61,159 nt of DNA, taken from positions 1 through 61,159 of the forward strand of contig NZ_MDEB01000013.1 of the NCBI RefSeq assembly GCF_002939945.1, read 5' to 3'. Shown here piece by piece: positions 44,920 through 52,612 of the stretch. Made by a program: the position numbers and the translations under genes. Origin of the DNA: Xanthomonas arboricola pv. populi (GTDB lineage Bacteria > Pseudomonadota > Gammaproteobacteria > Xanthomonadales > Xanthomonadaceae). Within the stretch, counting starts at the first letter, position 1. Every line of letters begins with the position of its first letter. The notes below the pieces were generated by a model. It was not told where the DNA came from, ran no database searches, and saw only the letters and a list, made by a program, of their open reading frames with translations.

Positions 44920-45183
44920 GTGATTGACACTTTCAATATCAATTCCGCAATCACTATGACAGACGATGATTTCGTAGAAGTTGCCAATCAAGGCGAGGCC
45001 GGTCCGACGATCTATGTGGTCGAGGTCGGTACTGATGGATGGGCAATCTATGGGCCAGCCGGCGTCTATGAAAATCCAGCAGGAGATCGAATTTTTACCA
45101 ACCTTGCGGGGGCTCATAGTCTTATTTCGGGCTGGGGCATCAAACGGTTTGTACAGGGCAAGGTTGTCCTGGTTTTGCCGTGA
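44920..45183 (+). CDS. Cassette gene: small hypothetical protein
   Basis: The 87-residue protein begins (GTG 44920) VIDTFNINSAITMTDDDFVE; a TTG at 44914 is also possible, but it is only 3-4 bases from the AAGGAGA ribosome site. The acidic N-terminal half is followed by beta-strand-like segments (TIYVVEVGTDGWAIYGPAGVY) and a C-terminal hydrophobic stretch KVVLVLP. There is no signal peptide and no recognised family. It is the first gene of a long cassette after attC 5 and, by position, is probably the original cassette gene. Confidence 0.58.
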   Translation: MIDTFNINSAITMTDDDFVEVANQGEAGPTIYVVEVGTDGWAIYGPAGVYENPAGDRIFTNLAGAHSLISGWGIKRFVQGKVVLVLP

Positions 45184-45275
45184 CTTAGCAGATAAGGAGA
45201 GTGGATAAGGGGTCAGGGCTTTGTTTTAAAACGCTTCAACCCGATGTCGTTGTTAATATTGCACTGCGGCGATTG

Positions 45276-46190
45276 ATGGCCGTCAAGATAATGGCGACGA
45301 TATTTTCTTCCGCGTTTAGGCGGTCCGTAGATGTCAGGCAACAGTTGGAGCCACTAGTGACTCGTAAGAAGAAGCCTGCACAGCGCACGCGTTACGGCTA
45401 TTGCAAGTTGACTGGCAGACCCGGAGCGTTCGTCAAATCTCATTTGATTCCTGACGCATTAACTAGGCCGATTCAAGCGGGCGTACCGCTTTTTCAGTAC
45501 GGTGACGGGCCTAAGCCGAGTCGTCGTTGGAGCAGTTGGTATGACACTGAGCTTGTCACTCGAGCAGGTGAAGATATCCTGTCGGCTCTCGACACTTGGG
45601 CAATTTGTGTGCTTCGAGAACACAAACTAGTTTGGAGCGGCTGGGGCGAGGCGGTTGAGCTAGGCGAACTACATACGAAGGTCGAGGACCATTTCGGTAT
45701 TCGCGAAGTCTCCACCGACACAAAGAGGCTTCGAATGTTCTTTCTCAGCTTGTTATGGCGTGCCGCTGCAAGCGAGCTATATGAGTTTAGAAACATAGTC
45801 CTACCGCAAAAAGATCTTGAGGTTCTCCGCAAGATCGTGCTCGGGGAGAAAGACCCTGATCCAGATTTCTATCCTGTCCAGCTCACCCAGATTTCGACTA
45901 AGGGCCTGATGCACAACCAGGCGCCTTATCCTGACATCAAATACATTCCGGACATCGAGAACCAGAACGCAGCGCCATATCCGATGGAAACGATACGATT
46001 CTACTTCGATGGCCTTGTAGCTCATTTCGCGACTGAGCTTCCGCCTTTTCACAGCGCGTCTGATCTTGGAAATATTTTTGTTGGAACTGAGCCGACGGTG
46101 GTGATATCGACTGTCACGTTTGAGGATTCGATGCAGGGAAGAGAGATGTACTCCGTACTTGGGCAGTACTATTGCCCCGAAGATAACTAG
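45276..46190 (+). CDS. Hypothetical protein with HNH-like CxLTG...SHxIP motif
   Basis: The roughly 304-residue protein has an N-terminal basic stretch (RKKKPAQRTRYGY) followed by CKLTGRPGAFVKSHLIPDAL. This motif occurs in uncharacterised HNH-like proteins of bacterial accessory regions, from memory. The remainder is mixed helical, with no membrane segments. Start is uncertain: ATG 45276 or 45291 are plausible. A GTG at 45201 would place the GGGGTCAGGG repeat end inside the gene and is disfavoured. The gene lies between GGGGTCAGGG (45209) and CTGACCCT (46383-46390), so it may be the cargo of an inserted element. A nuclease activity is possible but not established, since only one Cys/His cluster is visible. 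Confidence 0.6.
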   Translation: MAVKIMATIFSSAFRRSVDVRQQLEPLVTRKKKPAQRTRYGYCKLTGRPGAFVKSHLIPDALTRPIQAGVPLFQYGDGPKPSRRWSSWYDTELVTRAGEDILSALDTWAICVLREHKLVWSGWGEAVELGELHTKVEDHFGIREVSTDTKRLRMFFLSLLWRAAASELYEFRNIVLPQKDLEVLRKIVLGEKDPDPDFYPVQLTQISTKGLMHNQAPYPDIKYIPDIENQNAAPYPMETIRFYFDGLVAHFATELPPFHSASDLGNIFVGTEPTVVISTVTFEDSMQGREMYSVLGQYYCPEDN

Positions 46191-46230
46191 CTGAGGTAGC
46201 CTTATGTCTGACAAGTCGTTATGAACAACG

Positions 46231-46264
46231 GGTGAGATTCATTTAAGAAGTCAAGCCTGACTCC
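46231..46264. repeat. GGGTCAG...TTAA palindromic repeat, copy
   Basis: TTCATTTAAGAAGTCAAGCC followed by TGACTCC is an imperfect version of the palindrome best seen at 61055-61089. The whole gap 46191-46494 holds no recognisable gene. Confidence 0.55.
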
Positions 46265-46361
46265 ATTTGCACCATCTGCGTTCAGCAAGAACGGGGTCGA
46301 GCAAGGAGGAATGAGGTCTAAAATAAAGGGGGAAGGTTGAGTTATTGGTGGCCCAAAGGTT

Positions 46362-46391
46362 GGTTTCACTTCCTAAGTTAAACTGACCCTG
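46362..46391. repeat. GGGTCAG...TTAA palindromic repeat, copy with CTGACCC end
   Basis: GGTTTCACTTCCTAAGTTAA followed by ACTGACCCT. It is in inverted orientation relative to GGGGTCAGGG at 45209, about 1.18 kb away. Confidence 0.6.
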
Positions 46392-46494
46392 TTTTCCGGA
46401 ACAACAAATTTCTGTCCTTCTCGTATCGGCTACCGGTAGAGTGAAAGAGAATTGATACGGTATTTGAGAATTGGCGTCTAGCAGTCACGGTAGC

Positions 46495-46554
46495 CCCTAA
46501 CAATTCATTCAAGCCGACGCCGCCTCGCGGCGCGGCTTAACTCAAGCGTTAGGC
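46495..46554 (+). repeat. attC site 6 (best preserved)
   Basis: A 60-bp site from CCCTAAC to GTTAGGC, with inner arms AAGCCGACGCCGC...GCGGCGCGGCTT almost perfectly complementary. It is the consensus-like member of the array. Confidence 0.92.
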
Positions 46555-46580
46555 CTCGCAGCCACTAACAGGAGCGTGAC

Positions 46581-46874
46581 ATGATGATTCTGCGTGATTC
46601 ACGCAATCAGCCGTACATCGAGTGGGCTCAAGGCCCAAATGGGTTCAAGCGCGCTTGGGTTCAAGATCGCTCAGGCACAGACAAGGACTGGGCAGCCTCG
46701 GGCCGATACATTAATGTCGTGCGAATTGACCGATTGGGAACTGGTCCTGCCGGAAACGCCACAGATTTTCCTGTGTTTTCGCCGCTTTTAGACGAGCAAT
46801 TACTAATAGCATTCGTGACCGGCGTTTCCGCCATCACGGGCTGCGCGCTTGAGTGGCCCAAAGGGGATGCCTAA
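46581..46874 (+). CDS. Cassette gene: small hypothetical protein
   Basis: The 97-residue protein begins MMILRDSRNQPYIEWAQGPN and contains a central RYINVVRIDRLGTGPAGNATDFPVFSP. The C-terminus is a hydrophobic helix (LLIAFVTGVSAITGCAL), which could be buried or membrane-touching. GGAG lies before the ATG. The stop TAA (46872-46874) is inside the left core of a partial attC, as in the other cassettes. No family is recognised. Confidence 0.62.
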   Translation: MMILRDSRNQPYIEWAQGPNGFKRAWVQDRSGTDKDWAASGRYINVVRIDRLGTGPAGNATDFPVFSPLLDEQLLIAFVTGVSAITGCALEWPKGDA

Positions 46875-46886
46875 CAGTTCGTTGAG
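46869..46886 (+). repeat. Partial attC site 7 (left half only)
   Basis: GCCTAACAGTTCGTTGAG matches the left end of the array's attC sites, but the inner arm and right core are gone. The following sequence carries a GGAGTCAGGTTAACTTAA repeat half (46904-46921). This marks the right edge of the recognisable array. Confidence 0.68.
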
Positions 46887-47001
46887 AAAGGCGGCCGAAT
46901 CACGGAGTCAGGTTAACTTAAAGGGCAGCCTGATCGCCGCAGTTGCGGAGCGCGGAATGACTCTGTAGTCAACCAACGAGACTCTAGAAGGAGTAAGACA
47001 T

Positions 47002-47475
47002 ATGAGCCGATCGATCATTACCTTTTTTGTCTTCAGTCTCGTGCTTGCCACGGGGCCATCGCATGGTCAGAACATCACAGAAAGAACCAAGCCAACAGCG
47101 GTTCCCAGCGTTGCGTTACCGCCCGAACTTGATCGAGTACTCCGCGACTATGAGCGCGCATGGCGTAAGGGCGACGCAAGCGCGCTTGCTGCGTTATTTG
47201 CGGAAGATGGCTTTTTGCTGCAGAGCGATCGTCCTCCAATCCGGGGCAGGACAGCGATTCAAGCGGCCTATGAAGGTAGCAGCGGGGGTCCGCTGCGCCT
47301 GCGCTCACTCGGTTTTTCCGCTGAAGATAACATCGCCTACATCATAGGTGCCTACGGCTACGGAGATGCACCCGGCGACATAGGAAAGTTCACTCTCACG
47401 CTGCATCGTAACTCCGGCAAGCGGTGGTTGATCTTCTCGGATATGGACAATCTCAATTCTTCGGCCAAACGGTAG
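47002..47475 (+). CDS. Secreted SnoaL/NTF2-like (DUF4440-type) protein
   Basis: The 157-residue protein has a signal peptide (MSRSIITFFVFSLVLATGPS, cut near HGQN). A single NTF2-like cone domain follows from about residue 45: LDRVLRDYERAWRKGDASAL, ALFAEDGFLLQSDRPPIRGR, and a final WLIFSDMDNLN strand. Such domains act as small-molecule binding or isomerase-like modules; no catalytic residues can be assigned. GGAG lies upstream of the ATG. It stands just beyond the last partial attC and may once have been a cassette, but no site follows it. Confidence 0.72.
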   Translation: MSRSIITFFVFSLVLATGPSHGQNITERTKPTAVPSVALPPELDRVLRDYERAWRKGDASALAALFAEDGFLLQSDRPPIRGRTAIQAAYEGSSGGPLRLRSLGFSAEDNIAYIIGAYGYGDAPGDIGKFTLTLHRNSGKRWLIFSDMDNLNSSAKR

Positions 47476-47614
47476 TCTGCTTTCATGGATCGAGGGAGCA
47501 AAGAAGGGAAGCGATGTACGTGTCCCTTGTGGCGGCCACACTTAAAAAATAATCATCACTTTTTAGTTCGAAGCAGTTGACAACCCAACAAACCCGCAGC
47601 AATCTCTACCACAA

Positions 47615-47672
47615 GGAGCGTAGAAACTCCTCTAAGAGCGGTACCCACCTCCGTCAAACCGGTGGGTTTTTT
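47615..47672 (+). ncRNA. Candidate small RNA with intrinsic terminator, copy 1
   Basis: A short hairpin GGAG-N8-CTCC is followed by a second hairpin ACCCACC...GGTGGGT with a run of six T (47643-47672), a textbook intrinsic terminator ahead of the symE leader. The same arrangement with changed loops is present at 52388-52445. Either a small RNA ends here, or the transcript into symE is attenuated. Confidence 0.62.
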
Positions 47673-47714
47673 GTGCCTGCAGCATCTTGCGGGCGCAACC
47701 GACGCGATGCCTGC

Positions 47715-47813
47715 GTCGGGAGGGCGGCTAATACAACACCCTTCGGGGAAATACGCCCGCCGACTCTTAGCGGTTTCTAACCTCCCGACATCCCGTCGCC
47801 ACCCGGCGGCGGG
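47715..47813 (+). ncRNA. Structured leader of symE-like gene, copy 1
   Basis: GTCGGGAGG (47715-47723) pairs with CCTCCCGAC (47781-47789) to close a domain. Inside are GGGCG/CGCCC, CCC-TTCG-GGG and CCG/CGG pairings. A further hairpin CCCGTCGCC-ACCC-GGCGGCGGG (47792-47813) precedes the AAGGAGG ribosome site. The second copy at 52488 keeps these pairings, including a C-to-T change that leaves a G-U pair. Confidence 0.65.
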
Positions 47814-47839
47814 GCCTGTTCGTCAAGGAGGGCATTGCC

Positions 47840-48223
47840 ATGCGTCGACCCACGTCCAGTCCCAAGCCAGCACGCAAGCGCGCCAAGGTGCCGCCGCCCA
47901 CCGAGATCGGCTGGCACTCGCTCGACCCCTCGATCCCGCCGCGGCCCTACCTCGAGCGCACCCCCATCCCAGAGCCTCGCCCCGATCCCACCAAGCCGCG
48001 CCGCCCAGGCCACCCGCGTGCCCCGCAACACTGCACCGTCGGCTACGGCTACTACCCCGACAGCCACCAACGCATCCCCACGCTGCGCCTACGCGGCCGC
48101 TGGCTGGAACAACTCGGCTTCACCATCGGCAGCAAACTCCACATCCGCATGCGCAACGGCGAGCTGGTCGTCACCGTGGCGGATGATGGCGAGAAGGCGA
48201 CAGATAAGGCAGCCAACAATTGA
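47840..48223 (+). CDS. SymE-like toxin, copy 1
   Basis: The 127-residue protein has a basic, proline-rich N-terminal half. The C-terminal SymE-type AbrB-like domain (about 72-118) contains IPTLRLRGRWLEQLGFTIGS and LHIRMRNGELVVTVA. SymE relatives in enterobacteria are translation-inhibiting or nucleic-acid-condensing toxins kept off by an antisense RNA and SOS control. An AAGGAGG ribosome site precedes the ATG. The coding sequence is apparently identical to copy 2 over about 290 bases (47888-48178). After that the C-termini differ (ADDGEKATDKAANN here). No LexA box or antisense promoter was identified. Confidence 0.82.
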   Translation: MRRPTSSPKPARKRAKVPPPTEIGWHSLDPSIPPRPYLERTPIPEPRPDPTKPRRPGHPRAPQHCTVGYGYYPDSHQRIPTLRLRGRWLEQLGFTIGSKLHIRMRNGELVVTVADDGEKATDKAANN

Positions 48224-48463
48224 CGGTAGGCACCGACTCGACGAGCATCATGCCGACGCCGGCCGCGCACCAGCACGCGTAGCGCTGTGCTGGTCGCTCA
48301 CTGGCGATCCGAGCGTCTTGTGTTTTGCACGGGGATTTCGCCGGCAAGGTAGATATCAAAGAGCTTTGCAATACGGCACATCCCGTTAGCCGTCAGTGCT
48401 AGCAGGACTGCTTTGCCGGTAAGTAGATCAGAAAACTTAGAAAATTTGATGGGAATGGAAACC

Positions 48464-49174
48464 ATGAGCTCGGAAATTTACCAAAAGACAAACGCGGCGC
48501 GTGACGAGTTGTTTGGATCTCTGGGAAAGGTCGATCCTGATGTCATCGCGCATGTTATAAACCCGGCCTTTATGGGCGGGCCCAGTTGGCCTGCACTCAG
48601 GCAGGCATTCAGCGTCATCCGCACAAGCGACAGCATTAGGGTGGCAAGCAACGGTCTTTCAGATCCTTTCGATGATGTTGAAGAGCCGAACAACGGCTAT
48701 AGGCTGGAAATCATCGCGGAGACAAAAGAGAAGTTGACTGGCGACATTGCAGGGTCATGGCTTTTCAAGTTGGTCTACGCACTCTCCCAGCAAGCCGCAT
48801 GCAGCGGGCAGATCGCCGATTTTATCGAAAGACACGGCGTCATCACGATGGAGCTTTTCGCTCAAGATTGCGGCTTGGAGGACTTCCAGAACGAACACGG
48901 CATGGTGGGCGTCATGATTGGGGTTGAGCACCCTGAGCTCCCGAAGAAGATCCAATTTCCCGCGGAGGACGTCTTCCTGGCAGCTGTGCAGATCTTGAAG
49001 CCTGACGAGCTGGCCTACGTCGCCGAGAAGCGTGCAGAAGGACGCAACCATTTACACAGCCTGATGAAGTCGTCGGGCCAGTACCATTTCGTCAGCCCCG
49101 GCCGTGGGTCATTGCTGGAACATGGCGCAAAGCCGACCAAGAAGGCTTGGTGGAACTACTTTAGAAAGAATTAG
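48464..49174 (+). CDS. Suppressor-of-fused (SUFU)-like protein, probable immunity protein
   Basis: The 236-residue cytosolic protein matches the bacterial SUFU fold by its core GGPSWPALRQAFSVIRTSDS, VASNGLSDPFDD and IAGSWLFKLVYALSQQAA. In bacteria, SUFU proteins usually lie next to polymorphic toxins and serve as immunity proteins. It has no signal peptide. The start at 48464 (MSSEIYQKTNAARDELFGSL) is chosen from several in-frame ATGs because GGAA lies before it. No matching toxin gene lies next to it, so it may be an orphan immunity gene. It sits between the first symE module and a Tdi1-like immunity gene. Confidence 0.75.
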   Translation: MSSEIYQKTNAARDELFGSLGKVDPDVIAHVINPAFMGGPSWPALRQAFSVIRTSDSIRVASNGLSDPFDDVEEPNNGYRLEIIAETKEKLTGDIAGSWLFKLVYALSQQAACSGQIADFIERHGVITMELFAQDCGLEDFQNEHGMVGVMIGVEHPELPKKIQFPAEDVFLAAVQILKPDELAYVAEKRAEGRNHLHSLMKSSGQYHFVSPGRGSLLEHGAKPTKKAWWNYFRKN

Positions 49175-49339
49175 TGGGCACCGAGCTGATTCAAAATGTT
49201 TTCGGCCAAAAAAGGTCAGGTGCAGTTAATAGGTCAACCCAAGCTGTTCATCGCTCCCCTAAACTGGCGAGTTAGGCTATATTTGCACTCAGGCACCACC
49301 CCTATTGCTGGCTTGCTCAATTCAAATGTTCTACGGCAC

Positions 49340-49819
49340 ATGAAAATTACATGGCAAGATCTAACAGTGGATCTATCAGGCCAATCATCTGATGTCCTGA
49401 TGAATGAGTGGCGATGGCTTGTCCCTCAGGTCCTTTCACTTCGGATGGTTTCAGCTTTAGGCGATGCATTTTTAGCGGATGCCTCGGGCGCCATCTACTG
49501 GCTTGATGTTGGTGCGGCGGATCTGATATGCATAGCGGATAGCAGAGAAAACTTCGACAATTCTCGCCAGAAGGTGGAGCTAGCAAATCAATGGTTTGCA
49601 CCTCACCTTGTTGGCGATTTATTGGCGATAGGGCACATCCTTGAGGCAGGTCAGTGCTTTAGCTGCAAGATTCCTCTAACGCTGGGAGGAATCTTGCATC
49701 CTGATAACTTTTCGCCATGCGATCTGAAGGCTCATTTCGATGGACTTGGAAAGATTCAGTCACAAGTAAAGAGCTTGCCCATTGGTACACTAATTTCGTC
49801 GGTTAAGCTTGGCGAATAG
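49340..49819 (+). CDS. Tdi1-like (DUF1851) immunity protein
   Basis: The 159-residue protein has the pattern of Tdi1/DUF1851 immunity proteins that neutralise type VI DNase effectors. Features are SALGDAFLADASGAIYWLDV, LICIADSRENFDNS, and VGDLLAIGHILEAGQCFSCK followed by PLTLGG. It has no signal peptide. The frame extends upstream to 49196, but residues before the ATG at 49340 do not look like this family. No adjacent toxin is present, so this seems to be another orphan immunity gene. It is convergent with the type IV effector gene. Confidence 0.68.
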   Translation: MKITWQDLTVDLSGQSSDVLMNEWRWLVPQVLSLRMVSALGDAFLADASGAIYWLDVGAADLICIADSRENFDNSRQKVELANQWFAPHLVGDLLAIGHILEAGQCFSCKIPLTLGGILHPDNFSPCDLKAHFDGLGKIQSQVKSLPIGTLISSVKLGE

Positions 49820-49857
49820 ACCAACGGCAGTAAGGTACACATCCGCCGGAGGGAAAC

Positions 49858-49876
49858 GGGGTCAGATTCACTTAGG
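49858..49876 (+). repeat. GGGTCAG...TTA repeat half
   Basis: GGGGTCAGATTCACTTAGG lies in the gap between the Tdi1-like gene and the effector gene. It is one member of the repeat set confined to 45-61 kb. Confidence 0.55.
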
Positions 49877-49954
49877 CATCTGTCTCCCTCGTTCCTTGTC
49901 CAGAGCGAGGGCCTGCTAACCGTTTGATGATGGTAGGTGCGACGCATCATCGCC

Positions 49955-51406
49955 TCAAAGCGACGGAATAGGGCCGCGCTGTTGTTGTTCCTGCGAGCGT
50001 TGCTGATCCATTGCCAGCTCTTGCGTGCGTTCTTGCGCTAAGCGCTGGTTGACAGATTCCAGTTGGGTAAAGCTCTCTTGGACAGGTCGCTGCGCTGCGT
50101 CGGCTGTTGGGATATGAGCGCGCAACATGGCCGGATCCTTTGGATCGCCTTGCACTACAAACAGGGTCTGCGCAGCGGGCGAGTCTCTGGTCTTTTCGCT
50201 GAGCAGCACGTGGTCCACCCGAGTTAGCCCATTGTCTTTGGCTAGCGTCAGCAGACTCGCTGTCATCCGTTCACTGGTCGCGTCAAACGTGCGGCCGTTG
50301 GCTGCATCTAACTGCTCCACCTTGCTTCGGATCTGCTGATGCATGGCATGGTCAGGGTGCCCCACCTCTGCAGGCGTTAATGTGCGGCTTGGCGCATTCG
50401 GTGCCGCCAGATTGGGAGAGCTAACGCCGCGTGCGCCAGTGTCCTTGAGCTGGACCATGCCATAGCCGTCCTTGCCAAGGTCAATGATGTTGAAGGTCTT
50501 TGCAGATCCTAGCTCCAGCCCGTTGCGCTCCAGCTGTCTTGGGTCCAGGCCCAGCGATTTAAGATCGATGCGAACTTCCGGAGGCTGGCGGTCATGCGCA
50601 AGATGCGCGTAGTTCTGCGCGATGTGACTGATCGGATTCACGCCATAGTAGTTCCGGTAGTCGGAGTCGCCATGCGGGCCTAGCGTGCCACTGCTGTCGT
50701 AAAAGCAGTGCTCAACAGATTTGGTCAGCGCATCGTTGCGGGAAAAGGGCTGCTTGGTGAGTGCATCGTAGGTCAGCCCATCCGCAAATTGCGGAGCGCC
50801 GTTCGGTTGTCGCACGACACACCGATTACTCGACCGGTCGAGCAACTCCTTCTCAACCACACTGTCGGGCATCTCAGGGTTCAGATGTTTGATTCGATCA
50901 TGCAGGGCACGCATTCCCGAGATTTCCGACAGTGCTTCGTCTGCGCGAGTCGAATCCAGGTAAACACGGGTAGGACCAGTCAGGTCGACCTGATGCTCGC
51001 GATCGTCGTAGGCTTCCTGCATCCGGTTACTCATACTCTTGCCGAACTCGGCAAGGGCGTTGGCACGATGCTGGGCCAATACGCCGTGCATCGTTTCATG
51101 GCCCATGACCTCGGTCAGATAGTCGATGCGCTCTGAGCCTGTGAAATCTTTGAACGCTGCTTCACTGATGTTGAGTGTGCCCGCCTTGCCGTCCTTACCA
51201 TCCTGGAAGTGGCCGCCGTTGTTTTGTCCATGCGAAACAGCAATCGCGCCAATTCGACCTTTCTCAATGGCATCACCTAGCAGGTTCGACAGATAAGGTG
51301 ATTCGGCGATCGTCTGGCGAATGCTGTCCTCTGCACCAGCAGGAAGTGCAGGGTCTTTTGCCATCTGGGCAAGTAGAGGCTCGATACGTGAGTCAACCCG
51401 GTTCAT
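49955..51406 (-). CDS. Type IV secretion effector with XVIPCD tail and HExxH motif
   Basis: The 483-residue protein is a probable antibacterial effector of the Xanthomonas type IV secretion system. Its N-terminal domain has HETMH at residues 103-107, the zinc-metallopeptidase HExxH pattern, with a later acidic DEALSE segment that could hold a third ligand. The last about 135 residues carry features of the XVIPCD secretion domain: HAMHQQIRSKVEQLD, NGLTRVDHVLLS, TLFVVQGDPKDPA and a glutamine-rich end (RSQEQQQRGP). XVIPCD binds the coupling ATPase VirD4 for export into target cells. Its ATG overlaps the stop of the upstream lipoprotein gene by 4 bases, the usual effector/immunity coupling. Target substrate is unknown. 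Confidence 0.85.
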   Translation of the reverse strand: MNRVDSRIEPLLAQMAKDPALPAGAEDSIRQTIAESPYLSNLLGDAIEKGRIGAIAVSHGQNNGGHFQDGKDGKAGTLNISEAAFKDFTGSERIDYLTEVMGHETMHGVLAQHRANALAEFGKSMSNRMQEAYDDREHQVDLTGPTRVYLDSTRADEALSEISGMRALHDRIKHLNPEMPDSVVEKELLDRSSNRCVVRQPNGAPQFADGLTYDALTKQPFSRNDALTKSVEHCFYDSSGTLGPHGDSDYRNYYGVNPISHIAQNYAHLAHDRQPPEVRIDLKSLGLDPRQLERNGLELGSAKTFNIIDLGKDGYGMVQLKDTGARGVSSPNLAAPNAPSRTLTPAEVGHPDHAMHQQIRSKVEQLDAANGRTFDATSERMTASLLTLAKDNGLTRVDHVLLSEKTRDSPAAQTLFVVQGDPKDPAMLRAHIPTADAAQRPVQESFTQLESVNQRLAQERTQELAMDQQRSQEQQQRGPIPSL

Positions 51407-52092
51407 GGCTTGCCTCCATCGATCTTGACGCTATAAACGCACTCTTCTGGCCTGCCTTGTTCATTGGTTCGATAGAGAAGCAATGAGACCGAAAAAATCT
51501 GACTTCCGCCGTTGATCGCGCGCCAATGCTGGCGTAGCCATCCACCCTGAAACGGCCGCTGCCCGCCGCGCGTGTATCCCATCCGTTCAAGCGCTGTGGA
51601 CAATGCTTCGGCTTGCCAGATGCAGGTCGACGTGGGCACGCGCGTGGGATCGCCTTGGTTAGGCAAAGACACTGCAACTTCGATCCGCGAGAAGCCATCC
51701 TTCGTTGGGCGATGTGTCGCGTAGAGCGCATAGCCATCGGCCAGAGCGACGTCTTTTGCTTCACGCCACGGGTATGCCGGATCAGACGGTGGCCCAAGCT
51801 TGATGCCAAGTGCAGATTCCATTCGTGGGTAGTCCAGATCCGCTGGCACTGTCAGTCCATCAATGAAGCGCAGCAGCCGGCGCTGCAATTCTTGCAAAGT
51901 AGTATTCGCAGAGACGATGTCGGCACCGTTGTCGATACTTCTGCTCTTCTCTTGAGGGGGCGGCGTCGCTGTCGCAGCAGATGACGTGCCTGCATCCCGC
52001 TTTGCTTCATGGGGCGTGCGAGCACATGCACTTGGCAGCGCTAGTGAAAGCAGCAACAAGGGAAGCAGGTTTCGGAAGCTAATTTTTATCAT
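51403..52092 (-). CDS. Lipoprotein, probable immunity partner of the type IV effector
   Basis: The 229-residue lipoprotein begins MIKISFRNLLPLLLLSLALP, then the lipobox PSAC with Cys as +1, so it is anchored in the periplasm. An Ala/Thr/Pro linker follows (about residues 25-50), then a folded domain with two further cysteines (STCIWQAEAL and EECVYSVKI). Immunity proteins of antibacterial type IV effectors in Xanthomonas are typically periplasmic lipoproteins encoded with the effector, and the 4-base overlap here fits. Start 52092 is used because AGGA lies 7 bases upstream; an ATG at 52110 is also in frame. Confidence 0.82.
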   Translation of the reverse strand: MIKISFRNLLPLLLLSLALPSACARTPHEAKRDAGTSSAATATPPPQEKSRSIDNGADIVSANTTLQELQRRLLRFIDGLTVPADLDYPRMESALGIKLGPPSDPAYPWREAKDVALADGYALYATHRPTKDGFSRIEVAVSLPNQGDPTRVPTSTCIWQAEALSTALERMGYTRGGQRPFQGGWLRQHWRAINGGSQIFSVSLLLYRTNEQGRPEECVYSVKIDGGKP

Positions 52093-52387
52093 TGGGATCC
52101 TGCGACTCACGCGGCATCGCGCTGCTGGTCAATTGTCACTCGTGCCGTCTGTGTCATGCACTACCGCGCCCGAATCTGAGTGGCGCGATGGTGATGGATA
52201 GCGAGAGAACGTAAAAGCTATTTGCGGGAGGGTGGGGATGCGCTTGGAGTAGCAATCTCTCTAGGTTCAATCCAACTCTGACCCTGCTGCTTCAAACGTT
52301 GACGCTAGGATCTTCCATCAACGCTTTCTAGATTGCCAGCATCAGCCAGTTGACATGTCACGCAGCGCGTAGCAGTCTTTTGGCCAC
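52093..52387. other. Non-coding gap between the effector pair and symE module 2
   Basis: No gene is recognised. It is moderately AT-rich and must contain the promoter of the minus-strand immunity/effector pair. I see no repeat or attachment site here. Confidence 0.4.
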
Positions 52388-52445
52388 GGAGCGTAGAAAC
52401 TCCTAAGACAGCGGTACCCACCTCCGAAATCCCGGTGGGTTTTTT
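52388..52445 (+). ncRNA. Candidate small RNA with intrinsic terminator, copy 2
   Basis: Same layout as 47615-47672: GGAG-N8-CTCC, then ACCCACC...GGTGGGT and six T (52416-52445). The terminator stem is conserved while its loop differs (TCCGAAATCCC versus TCCGTCAAACC). Confidence 0.62.
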
Positions 52446-52487
52446 GTGCCTGCAGCTTCCTGCGGGCGCAGCCGACGCGTTGCCTGC

Positions 52488-52586
52488 GTCGGGAGGGTGG
52501 CTAATACAACACCCTTCGGGGAAATACGCCCGCCGTCTGTCTTCGGTTTCTAACCTCCCGACATCCCGTCGCCACCCGGCGGCGGG
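52488..52586 (+). ncRNA. Structured leader of symE-like gene, copy 2
   Basis: GTCGGGAGG (52488-52496) pairs with CCTCCCGAC (52554-52562). The inner TAATACAACACCCTTCGGGG segment is unchanged. The variable part between CCG and CGG (TCTGTCTT versus ACTCTTAG) keeps the closing pairs. The hairpin before the ribosome site is also conserved. Confidence 0.65.
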
Positions 52587-52612
52587 CCTTGTTCGTCAAG
52601 GAGGGCTTTGCC

